Source: Yamagishiella unicocca
Lineage: Eukaryota; Chlorophyta; Chlorophyceae; Chlamydomonadales; Volvocaceae
Assembly (NCBI GenBank): GCA_003116995.1
Contig: BDSL01000018.1
Coordinates: 930,001-994,000 of the forward strand
Length of the DNA stretch: 64,000 nt
Reading direction: 5' to 3'
Part shown: piece after piece, positions 11,301-21,368 of the stretch
How positions within the stretch are numbered: position 1 is the first letter of the stretch
How the letters are laid out: every line of letters begins with the position of its first letter
Translations under genes and position numbers: made by a program
Notes under the pieces: generated by a model
What the model was told of the DNA's origin: nothing
Database searches by the model: none
The model's input: the letters and a program-made list of their open reading frames with translations, nothing else

Positions 11301-11926
11301 AGCGCGTTTTCGACGCTCTTGAGCGGTCGCTGAAGCTCCACTGACGAAACCCAGTACAGGACCAGGCCGTTCTGGGGCACCACGTGCACCTCCAGACCAC
11401 GTGAGTCCCCCAGGAACACGGCCTGCTGGGGCCACGTGGGGCGGCGTCTCAGCAATCACAGGGCGACGGATGTACGACAGGGCACCCAGGGAAGTTGGAG
11501 GTGACTGGAAGCGGCAGCGACGGCGCACAGGGCGCAACACCGGCTTGGGGCAACGGCAACAACGTCAGTGTCTGAACCGCCAGTACTTGAGCGGGTACGC
11601 GCAGACACAGCCGGATACCCTTACCTAGAGTATTTACGCAACAACGGTTCGAGATGGTGAGAAACCGGTGCTACCGTTGGTGCTAACCGCCCATGAATCC
11701 TCAATCATTGCTTAGGCCCAAATCGCACCTCTATGCCATGGTTTCGGAGCTCTCCCGCAATCGCGAGCGCAGGGAAGACGTAGCATCCTGCGCCTCCGCT
11801 GGCAAACGCCACGACCGGGGCAGCGCGGCGACGGGGGCAAACGTGCACAACCGCAATGGATGCTGCATAAGCAGCTGCTGCTGTGGTGCAAAGCCCCAGG
11901 GCAGCTCTCCGGGGAGTGAGACTCAT
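8397..11926 (-). CDS. murG-like: MurG-like UDP-GlcNAc transferase, probably plastid
   Basis: Homologue of bacterial MurG, which adds GlcNAc to lipid I to make lipid II for peptidoglycan; in plants and some algae such proteins act in the plastid. Exon 1 (11729-11926) has a basic start, a hydrophobic stretch (LGLCTTAAAAYAAS) and the first glycine loop, ASGGAGCYVFPALAIAGEL. Later exons carry AVFLGDSRGLEVHVVPQNG (11289-11422), PDVVVGMGGRVAVPA (about 11.03-11.11 kb), GIPLLLYEPNAKAG (about 10.6-10.8 kb), LLVVMGGARGCGYLNSAV (about 10.07-10.18 kb), LHILWQTGA (9896-9971), the donor-site block FIHDMGTALVAADLVLSRAG and ASTVAELYATGTPSV (9207-9394), and a C-terminus AEVLPQVEVDEHG (8397 to about 8702). Bacterial MurG has GGTGGH in the first loop; here it reads GGAGCY, so the conserved His is missing. 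The donor-site Glu (AEL) and QQ-NA motif remain. One early join (exon 2 to 3) could not be made in phase by hand. Confidence 0.85.
8761..8880 (+). repeat. 39-bp tandem repeat, three copies, intron of MurG-like gene
   Basis: Three copies of a 39-base unit containing GCTGGACAAGGCATGTGCGA lie in the last intron of the MurG-like gene. The unit length is a multiple of three and several frames stay open through it, so it produces spurious ORFs. The third copy differs by one base in the core. Confidence 0.9.
9460..9512 (+). repeat. dispersed intronic repeat, family B copy 1
   Basis: The block starting GAAGAAACCCGTGTTAA, followed by GGAGAAGGA and GGCGAA, resembles 43054-43093, which lies in an intron of the large USP-domain gene. 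Both copies follow a purine-rich GGGGA tract. It is probably an old interspersed element. Confidence 0.5.
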
Positions 11927-13291
11927 ACGTGGTCGGCTGTCGGTTTCATAGCTGTCGCGCAAGTTGCAGGGCAGGGCTTTGCAAAGTAGTGTAAAGCCTC
12001 AATTAAAATTCCAATTACAATTGAACACTGCTCTAATACATCATTCTGCTCTTCATAATGCCGTACACTGCGACGCACCGATTAATCAGCTCCGGCTCCC
12101 TTTGCAACTCGCGCATTCTGCGTACACCGTAACCAAGCAAGGAGATTGTGTAAGATGCCCTTCTGCAAATACTGGCGTTTCGAGAACGTCAGTACACTGA
12201 CTTACGGTGTCACGAATGCAAAGCTCTGCGTTCCGGTATCAATAGGCTTGTCCCATAAAAGGACGCGGCTTGCTTTTTGCATGCTATATGGGCACAGTCC
12301 TGGAATGTATGAGCAGAGTTGCCAAATTTGGTGCAGTTGCCATGCTTCCAGGCGAGCACCACCTGACGCTGTATTTGACGTCCAGCACCGTGGCGGGCGT
12401 TTCGCCTCACCCAGTGGCGCAATAACCCTGTAGGCTCGGGAGCATTGAGTCCACCATAGCGCCACATCTGTCTTCCCACCCGGTTCCGACAGTACGAATT
12501 GGCAGCCGACCGTTGGATGTACGACCTTCTGGCCGATCAAGAGTACCTCGAACAGTTACATGCCAGTCCGCCACCTGCGCAGGTGGACTTCCGTATGTGC
12601 GACGGGAGGAGTCCGAGGCTAACACGTACTATGCAGTCCGTCAGGAAGGCGTTATTGTGTATGCGCGCGTTAACCGACACTGAATCTTGCCAAGCGCTTG
12701 GCAAAGTCGTACGGAAACACAGCATGGCCAGTGCGGATACCGTTCCACAAAGAATTCAACGACTCGACTGGGGACTGCCCGTGAATGGACCCTGCCAACT
12801 TACGAAATAATGTGCTGTCGTCCACCGGTGCAAGACAGCGGGTCCGCGGCCCACCATGGATGGAGTGAGCAGAGTGTCCGTTCAAGGTGCGCTCACAGCT
12901 GGGGGCGCAGCCCAAGCAAAGGCGATGTCAGTTTTATCACATATCTTAATCTTCATAGCTTCGTTGCAAACAAAACACCCCAGCCCGCTCTCAACTGTCT
13001 CCGTCCCTCGCTGCTCAGTGCTGCTGACGAACTGCGGCATGTGCCGCATGCCAGGGGAGCTCGAAGGCACAATTGCCGGCCACGCCAGCGTTTTGGCCAG
13101 CACAAGCGCAGTCGTCGACAAGGCCGACGCCCGCAGCCAGTATACGGCCACCTTCATCTATCGTCACCTCACCCATTACTTACAAAACCCACACATGCCA
13201 TGCACAGCGGTGCCTGCAGAACCTTCCGACAGCCCGACAGGAGACACTCGCCAGCTGAACACCTCAGCCACACCAAAGCCTATTCGTGCTT
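11927..13291. other. intergenic region, no gene supported
   Basis: This lies between the 5' end of the MurG-like gene and the 3' end of the CBS gene, both on the reverse strand. Several medium-length frames overlap on both strands around 12.2-12.9 kb, but none shows a domain, phase-consistent splicing or an in-frame ATG start that stands out. The MurG-like promoter should lie just above 11926. Confidence 0.4.
13180..13184 (-). terminator. TGTAA poly(A) signal of the CBS gene
   Basis: The reverse-strand TGTAA is about 110 bases past the CBS-protein stop codon, at a typical distance for green-algal genes. Confidence 0.55.
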
Positions 13292-16200
13292 TCATGGCGC
13301 AGCCGGCGCCTCCTCCTTCTTCTCCTCCTCCTCATCGTCATCCTCATCCTCATCATCCTCATCATCGTCGTCGGGGAGGTCGTTGGTGCCCATGCGTTGG
13401 AAGTGGTGCACCGGCGGCTCGGGCTTGATGATCTCGCGCAGCACGTCCGTGAGAGTGACGATGGAGACCGGCTTGCCGTCCTCGTCCGTAATGTAGAGGC
13501 GGTGCAGGTTCTGCGAAGCCATCGTCTCCAGCAGCTGGCCGAAGGTGCTGCTGGGCTTCAGGGTGGGCAGCGGCAGGTCCTTCACGACCTCCGACCACTT
13601 GCAGTCGGCGGCGCCCTACGTAACAAGAGCCGGCACCGGAGGGGACGGGGCGGTGCAGCATTCGAGGAAAGCGGGATGCAAGTAATCCTTGGAACACAGC
13701 AGTGCGTCCAGGTGCCCGGAGCGAGTGTCACTAGTCTTTCGTTTTCCGGGGTAAGAGCTACTTCCCGAGGCATATTTGAATTACGCCTCATCCTTCCACT
13801 TGAGTTCGCCAAGATTCGGACCACCCCCCTCCTGCGCCGAGCCCGCCCTGCCACGCCACGCACCGCAACGCGAGCACCCTTGAGCGCCTCCTCTTGCGAG
13901 GGGCCCTTGCCGGCAATCACGACGATGAACTCAGACACAGTCATCTGCAGCAGGGCGTAGTTCTGGGGCCCCAGGAAGCGCAGGTCGCTGACGGACACGT
14001 TGCCGATCAGCTTGCCGGTGTTGTCCACAATGCCCAGGCACGACTTGTGGTCCAGCGCCATGTGGTGGAAGGCCTCCAGGGCGGTGGCCGAGGCGTGGAC
14101 TGTGAAAACGGAGCCCTGGTCGACAAAGGGAAAAGGGGGGTTGAAGCACAACGAAGCATAGTGAGCTGCTGTGTGCGCGGTACTTGCCATTGCGAGGCAC
14201 GGTAAGATCTGCAACCTAGAATGCTTAAAGTATCAGACTTTGAATTTCCTGGAAAATTGTACCAACAGCCACGCAACTGCAGCGAAGCATAATCATCCGC
14301 AAATCATTCGCATGGTTTCGTGTTCCGTCGTCAGCAACCATACACCCATGCGCCTGCTCCTTTGCAATACCCTTCACGCCAACACGAGACTACGCCCGAC
14401 CTCGAAGATCTCCAGCTCCTCCAGCGTCTTGCCCATTACGAGCTCCAGCTTGTCCTTGTGCTCTGACAGCAGCTTAACAACGTCCAGCTGTGACACGATG
14501 TCGGTGGGGCGCAGGCCGCTAGCCTCGGGCTTCTCGGTGCCGGGCTGAGGAACGCATGATGAAATCCCAGGGGCAAAAAGCTATTAGCAGGTGCACCTAA
14601 AGCTGCTTACAAGGAAAGCCGCTTTCATTCACACAGAAATTGGACGGAGCACCTCCAGGACATTGGTTTCAACTATGTATGCTTCAGTGGGGTTCACCCC
14701 CTGCCGAGGCACGGTCGGATCTCCTTCTTTTGAGGGACACGCAGCAACATACCTTGATGTTGATAACGACAGTGGAACCGTGCACAGTCACGGTATGCGC
14801 CTTAGCGGGGTCCACCACGAAGATGCGGTGGTGGCCCTGCGACAGTGGAGCAACACGAGGGATCAGTCGGATGCTGGGACCCACTCCACGCCGGTAAGGG
14901 ACGCCGGCTTGAACCGTCAACCGTATACAACAGATTGCGCACACAGGTTGCGCATAATAATATAGAAGCAAGACATTCCGTAAGAAGCAACCGGCCGTCG
15001 CATACTTCATAATCAGTATCAACGCTGCGCTGAGAGCTTCTCAGCGGCCACTATTTCGTATGACGGCTCACACGTAACAAAGATGCAAGCGTGTGCCTTC
15101 GCATGTCGCTTCCGCTGCCTCCCCCCCCGCCCCGAGGTCAGTCATCCAAGCCCCAACGCACCTTGGGCTCCAGGACCTGGAAGCCCTCCTTAATGACCGT
15201 CAGCACGGTAGTCTTAGCGTCACCCTTGAGCCACAGGTCACCGGCTGCAAGAGTAGAGCCGTGATGGCGTGTTTTAAGAAAGCTGCTGGCAACATGAATG
15301 AAGGGGGACAGCCTGGAACCCTAGACTCCGTTTTGCCACACCCGTTTGGAGAGGAGTTTGTACGACAACGGAATGAACACAGATACCTAATACCTTTTGT
15401 GGATTCCAACAGAGGATGGAGCATTGTCCATGGACAGGTGTGCAGGACAACCAGCACCAAATTTCCCGTCCCATACTTACGGTGCGTCACAGTGTGCACC
15501 TTCTTGGCACAGAGGCTGCTACCGACAGCCTCAAGCTCAGACGCCTTGATCTGAGAGAGACGGTCAAACCAGCCATGGCTCAGCTGTGACTCAAGCTCTG
15601 CAGGCATGAGGCGGCCCTTAAAAGTCAGTGAAGGTACGTTACGAACACGTTACGGCAGGCATCACACACCAACACATGCACGAACTCCAGCAAACATAAC
15701 GTGCATTAATCCAAATCACTCCTAGTGTTGGACGTACCCTGCATCAGCACGCGCAGGGAGTCTCCGACGCTGAAAGCGCCCAGGTACTCGCCCTCCTCGT
15801 CCAGCACGGGGACGCTCAGGATTTTGTTCTCGGCCAGGACCTATTTAGAGGTAGGAAACAGGTGAGCGACACGCATTTGCGAAGAGGCCGTCCGCAGGCA
15901 AGTTAGACCACTGAGATACTGCAAGTGGTCAGCAAAAGGAAAGGCCTACGGTGCTAAGCAAGCAAGCGTTTAGATCTTCAAACACAGTGTGAGAAGGTAA
16001 TCATCAAGCCACGCTTCCACGACATAATTACGCAAAATGCGCGTCCAACAGCCTTTAGCTTTCAGATCGCCGACTCGGTGCAGACGATAATCGCTCGACA
16101 GTAAGGCGTGAGCAGGCGATGATACAGGGCCAATCAGACTTGCCATTAGGCATTCGTACCGAAATCGCCGTCGCTTCTATGCGAAGCCGTCCGCCGCCAG

Positions 16201-16376
16201 ACACCACCCCTCCCTTGCACCCGTAAGGTCGATGTACATACCTGCAGAGCCGACCCAACCGGAGCATCCTTCTGCAGAGCAATAATCTGCTGGTGGTGCG
16301 TCTGGACAAACGACTGCAGGCTCTCGGCCGAAAGCCAAGTGCGGACGGGCTCAAAGAGTGCCGTGACGTTGCTCAT
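13292..16376 (-). CDS. four-CBS-domain protein, SNF4/AMPK-gamma-like
   Basis: CBS domains pair into Bateman modules that bind adenine nucleotides; SNF4-type proteins are gamma subunits of SNF1/AMPK energy-sensing kinases, and plant relatives (PV42, CBSX5/6) are less defined. Exon 1 (16242-16376) begins MSNVTALFEPVRTWLSAESL. The second exon (15738-15840) holds the CBS hallmark SVPVLDEEGEYLGAFSVGD. Later exons give RIFVVDPAKAHTV, TDIVSQLDVVKLLSEHKDKL, the third CBS core SCLGIVDNTGKLIGNVSVSD and the fourth LHRLYITDEDGKPVSIVTLT with LTDVLREI. The protein ends in an almost purely acidic Asp/Glu tail of about 25 residues before KKEEAPAAP. The join after exon 2 was not resolved in phase by hand. Partnership with an SnRK1 kinase is inference. 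It is divergent from the TPR gene across about 470 bp. Confidence 0.87.
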
Positions 16377-16845
16377 TTTTGCTTACGCTAGGTACTGTGT
16401 TAAGATGCTCAATGAATGGAAAAGAGCCAATTCCGGGAGCAGGATTGTCTTTATCCTTTTCGGTTCCGTGTGCCGTACTGATTCCGGACCTTCGTTGTCG
16501 GACTTTATTATTTTTTATGTCCTGAGTGTGAAACGACAGCGCCAATATCATTGGACGAAGCACGAATGTACATAATGAGACGTGGGTGATGCCGACTCAT
16601 ACGAAGCTCCGAAGGCAAACACGGCAGTTTGCACTTTGTACCTGAGATATTCTGCAACCTTTGGCAGAGGTGTTGGAAATATATGAATACAACCGTCTAA
16701 AGTACCTCTAGCTGTTGTGTACTGGTATAAACGCCCTTCTTTTACGTATGATCAGCTCTCGCTTCTTTCGTCTCTACCATAGCGCAGTCGCGTAAATAGC
16801 ACGCTATTAAGGACTCTTTTTTAAACGCGTAAATCGATATTCCAC
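16377..16845. promoter_or_regulatory. divergent promoter region, CBS gene and TPR gene
   Basis: These roughly 470 bases separate two start codons pointing away from each other, so both promoters must lie here. The segment is AT-richer than its surroundings (for example TTATTATTTTTTATG near 16505). No defined element could be assigned. Confidence 0.5.
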
Positions 16846-19800
16846 ATGCTGAGGGGACGGCTCCGCTGCCCGAACTCCCGCGCAAGCCCCAGGCCACGCG
16901 TCGCGTGCCGTGCGGAGCCACAGCGGAGTCCTAACTCAGGTCTGTTTACGGACATTAGTAAATATACCAATCCTGGACTCCTTGACCAGGCCGCGAGACG
17001 ATATCAAATAGGTGAGTAGGACCGGTGCGTGAGGCTGTGTCAGAGCGTCGCGTTGGCCACACGTAGATGTGTTCGCAGCAACCCGTGTTGGCGCCACCAC
17101 CCAACCGCATGGGCGTCAGTCTCAGATGTTTATTTTTTACAGTGTGGCCGAGCTTGGCATACAGGGTTCAACCACGTTGCTCCCCACCCTAGGTGCATTG
17201 CCATGCATCAGAGCGTTTGCAAGGAGCATATGGGTACCAATACGTCTCACATATGAGGTCTGGGCACTACCAGCACCACGGTCCATTTATAGGCTCACGC
17301 CCCTTGCACCTTGCGGCATGGGTTTGGCAAAACCTAGAAAGATTCATACCTGGGCCGTGTATTGATAGCAGCATCCACCCCTTCCACGCCAAGCCAGGAC
17401 CTGCCGTTCACCTACCCATATGTAGCTCGCCATATGCATCCGTACGGCTACTATTGCCGCCACCATCAGTGAGCGGCATAGCACGGTGCATTGGCCCTTG
17501 AACATCGTTGCGACTGGCCGCGGGACCCGCAGGCTTAGATCAGGGCTTCGAGGAGGATGAGCTATTGGCCCTGGAGCTGGGCGTCAGCAGCATCGGAAGC
17601 CTGACGGAGGCCCAAAAGGTGTATAAGGACAAGATCAAGCAAAAGCTTGCGCAGGTACGAAAATGAATACAAGCACTGCTCGGTAGCGTCCGTTTCGGCC
17701 TGCCATGCTCCTGACGAGGGGCTGGGGTGCCAGGTCTTGGGGATGGGTGTTGATGAGGCTGGGTGGATTGGTGGAAGGATTTGCTTGTCCTTCGTTCCGG
17801 TCTTCCGGACCTCTCTGGAGCTGCCTATTCTCCCTCCCTACCTCGTGAAGCGTGTGAAGCCACAACCTGGCGCAGGGTCGGGCTTCAGCAGCTCAGCTGA
17901 CTTGGGTGCGGGCCTGGTGTCTAGAGTTAAGATCTCAGAAATGCTGAGATTGCAACAAGAACAACAGCACCATATGTTAGGGCGGGCCTTGTGGAAATGG
18001 CCAAACCGATTGGCCTTGGTCTGAGCAGTTGCTGGTGTGCGTCCTGGGTGCCCCGCAGCGCGCCTCGGAGCTGAAGGCTGAGGAGGCGGCGGCCAAGGAG
18101 CGGCTTGCTCGCAACCTGGAGCTGGGCAAGCGCGCATACGAGTGCGGCGAATACCCGGCATCCGTGCGGCTGCTGGTGCAGGCAGTCCGCGATGTGGGGG
18201 AGGACACTACCCTTGGCGGCGAGGCGCAGCTGTGGCTGGGCCTAGCGTACCAGGTGGGGGCCCTTTCAGTTCGGACAACGGCCTGCCGGGTGCGGAAAGC
18301 GGAGCTTGCACACTTGGCCGCAGGCGCAAAAGTGGCACAGGATTGTGGATCCGCCTTGTGTACTCCGCGCATAGGAGTGGCCTGCCAAGCCAAGATGTTT
18401 GGTCAGGAAGCGATGTCTAGCCTGCCGGAAGCAGCTGATGGTGGGATAGCGATCAGGTGCCTCGTCCTCAAAACCCTAAACCTAGCTGTTTTCGGTTCCT
18501 ATAACGGAGGGGAGGGGCCTCGACACGTGGGGAGAAGGGCTGGGGAGGGTATGGATCCATCAGGCGCGTCTCTGTAGTTCGCTTGGGATCAGCCTGGCAC
18601 TGGCCGTGGGGCTCTTAACCCTCGGGCGCCGCGTGCTGCTGCCGGGCACGGAAAGGGCTGAGGGGTAGAGAAAACCGTTGAACCGCTGAGTTGAATGCAG
18701 CGATGGAGGTTCGCCATTTCCCAATTCGCCGAACCCTTGAAGCACGAACTCGCGGCAAACCGTCAACGTGGGTTGGACTCAGCAAATCGGCACAGGAGGT
18801 TGAAGAGGGTGGCCATTGTCCGAGCTGTACTAGCCCCGATTGCTTCGGGCGAAGTCCAAGCACTGCCACGCTCATTGCGTGCCCAGCGTTACCGCAATCC
18901 AGACCGCCGGCAATATAGGGCCTCATGCCACTTTCGTGTCCGCGGCTAGCGCCTGGCTGGCTGTCATTGCGCCTCATGTGCCGCCTCATACCGCCACCTG
19001 GCAGGCGTGCGGCAGGGAGACTGAGGCGATCGACGTGTACAAGAGCCTGGAGGAGAACCATCCCAGCCGCAAGGTAATCAATTCAAGATGTGAACGAGGA
19101 TGATTTGCGTCGGCTTGGCACACGATATCACCTCCATTTTGCTCAACCGAAAGCACGCTCGCGCGTGATTGTTTATGTTGACGCCCTCTCGTCACGGTGC
19201 GGCTCCTGCGTTTCATCGGCATTGCTTGTGTGTCATCGCTGGTGTATCTGCGTCCCGTGGATTGCAGGTTAGGAAGCAAGCGGGCGACCTGCGTTACATC
19301 TTAGAGGCGCCGCGCTTGGAGATCAGCGAAGATGAGCGCGTCAAGATTCCACTGATCCAAAGCGACACATGGCGGCAGAAGGAGTAAGTGTGGTTCAGCA
19401 CCATACGTGACACCATGTCTCGCGATGACGGGGTCCATGCCAAATTGCACCCACGCCTACGTGTACGGCTCCGAAGTGAGTACACATTTTATACATCCAT
19501 CATGCCTCAAGCGACAGTACACAGCGGTGCCCTTGGCCCAAAGCATCATGACGCGATCGTCGGTAATCGTGTGGCCCCTCCACGTCACGCCGACACGTGA
19601 TGTTTTTACAGACGTTCCTCATACACGCCCAAGTACATCCGGGGAGCTGCCCCCGTTGCCAAGAAGAACGAAACCTACTGGTGAGGGAAGATCAGGGCTC
19701 CCGTCGACAGCGCTCGCAGGTGGCTATGACCATTGTCCGGCTTTTCCTCCGCGCCCCTACCTGACGTGACGTACGTACCTGCGGGCTGCACACTTCGCGT

Positions 19801-20256
19801 GCTGCAGTATATTTCCGCTACGCGTGCGCCCTCCCTGCGTATCTTTCGTACTCAATTATTTGCACTTGGAAACCGACGCTAAGGGATGACATGAGTTGAA
19901 GCCATCCTAGTTGTTATGGCGCTTCCGGCTCGAAGAAATCATACAGGGGTTTGCGACAAGCGGCAAGCCTAACGCGGAAAGGTGAAGCATGCGGCAACGT
20001 CTACAGCTCAGCAGGTGCTGCACAGGCCCAAATGAACCCGTGGTTGGGAGGTTCCCAGCAATCAGTAAGATAAATCACCTCACATGCGCTGACGCCTGTT
20101 TCTCCTGAATGCACGTTGTGTGGCAGGGATCGCGCATCCTTGGAGGCGCCGGATCCACTGGCACTGCTGCCCGACCGCTGGTATGTGCGTGTGGCATTCG
20201 CGGTGGTGCTGCTGGGCGCCACTGTTTACGCCAATTTCGCGGCCATGGGGAAATAA
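16846..20256 (+). CDS. TPR-like protein with C-terminal membrane anchor, probably plastid
   Basis: Seven exons join in phase: 16846-17011, 17539-17654, 18059-18253, 19005-19073, 19268-19383, 19612-19680 and 20127-20256, giving about 286 aa. The N-terminus is Arg/Ser/Pro-rich with no acidic residues (MLRGRLRCPNSRASPRPRV), a good transit peptide. The middle has paired helices of TPR type: RNLELGKRAYECGEYPASVR, AQLWLGLAYQACG, and ETEAIDVYKSLEENHPS. Then comes a conserved plant-like block, GDLRYILEAPRLEISEDERV, known from small plastid TPR proteins of land plants. The last exon holds one membrane helix, VRVAFAVVLLGATVYANFAA, just before the stop. It probably sits in an envelope or thylakoid membrane with the TPR part exposed, acting as an assembly scaffold; that role is inference from the architecture. 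Confidence 0.85.
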
Positions 20257-21368
20257 CTGCAGTTTCCATGGTCGAAATGTGAAAAGAGTCCTCATAGCCT
20301 GCTTTGACTACATCAATCTCGGCTTGTTTTCTCCGCATGTTCTCAGCTGTTAGCTCGGAGTGCCCAACGAACCGTAAGTTGGGTTAATTGCCTAACAAGC
20401 TTGGAAGCTGGCCTGGCGTTATTATTAGGGAGTTGCACGTAGGGTACCGGCTGGGGTGTTGGTGTGGTCTGAAATGAGTCGGCCGGGCTGTGCGGCGAAC
20501 GAGGGGCTCGCCTAAAAGTGTAATGAGTTTATATTTTGGAATGTGTTGCTAGCGTTCAGGACGGAGTGTCTGTGATGACTAGGCTGCGTCAGATTAGCTG
20601 TGGGTCGCTGTGGGCTTCGATTGCGCGTGTTTGAGACGAGGGGCGTGTTCCAGGACAAAGCCCTTGCGGATACCGACCTGCAGGGGCAAGGGACAAGTCG
20701 AGGGAGGGATCCATGCTGGTACGACATACGGGAGTAACTGCCCTAAATGGAGGGATAGTAATGGTGGCCTCCAGGACACCCGCGGTGTTTACGCGTCTCG
20801 CACGTGTCCGGCAAAGGATTGGAAGTACTTGGTAAATGACAGCTGGCCGCAGAGGTGCAGAGGGGGGGGATAACACTAAGGACTCTGCGAAGCAATTTGT
20901 AGAGTAACGCGGGTTGATGTGCATGTGGCACTGCCCTGAGGCTCCGCCTCCAAATGGCCGAGCTGAAGGAATGTTACACGGCAAGTTGCAGTATTGATGT
21001 TATGATGCACATTGCACAACGTTGCTCGTACGACAGGGGACGACCTCGAGCCCTCGATGTATTATCCGCTTTCAGCAATGCCTTTCTAGTCATGTGCTGT
21101 ATAGTTATCGAAAAGCTCGCAAGCCAAAGGCAAGCTAAGGACCGCCACTGTGCCGCAACACAAAAAGTCGTACATGTGAATGACTCCATGCAAGACCGTC
21201 GATATCCTCACATGACTTGCAGGTTTCACACGGATCGTGAACAACTGGTGTAACCTTCTGTGAAGAGTAATTCGACATAAATTTCCAAGCTTTATTTTAC
21301 GCCCACGCGGCCTTCATGCTTGACTAGGACATAAGTATGTGTCCATTAACTTATATGGAAAGATTTCA
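20257..21368. other. intergenic region between TPR gene and CCP5
   Basis: No coding frame with splice or family support was found. It contains the 3' untranslated region of the TPR gene and the promoter of the downstream carboxypeptidase gene, both on the plus strand. Confidence 0.5.
20519..20523 (+). terminator. TGTAA poly(A) signal of the TPR gene
   Basis: TGTAA lies about 260 bases after the TPR-gene stop codon, consistent with the signal used by other genes in this window. Confidence 0.5.

Noticed and set aside
12202..12915. Possible transposase-like segments on the reverse strand (ESLNSLWNGIRTGHAVF)
   Set aside because: The likeness to transposase C-termini is faint, motif order is wrong, no catalytic acidic residues could be placed, and no terminal repeats were found.
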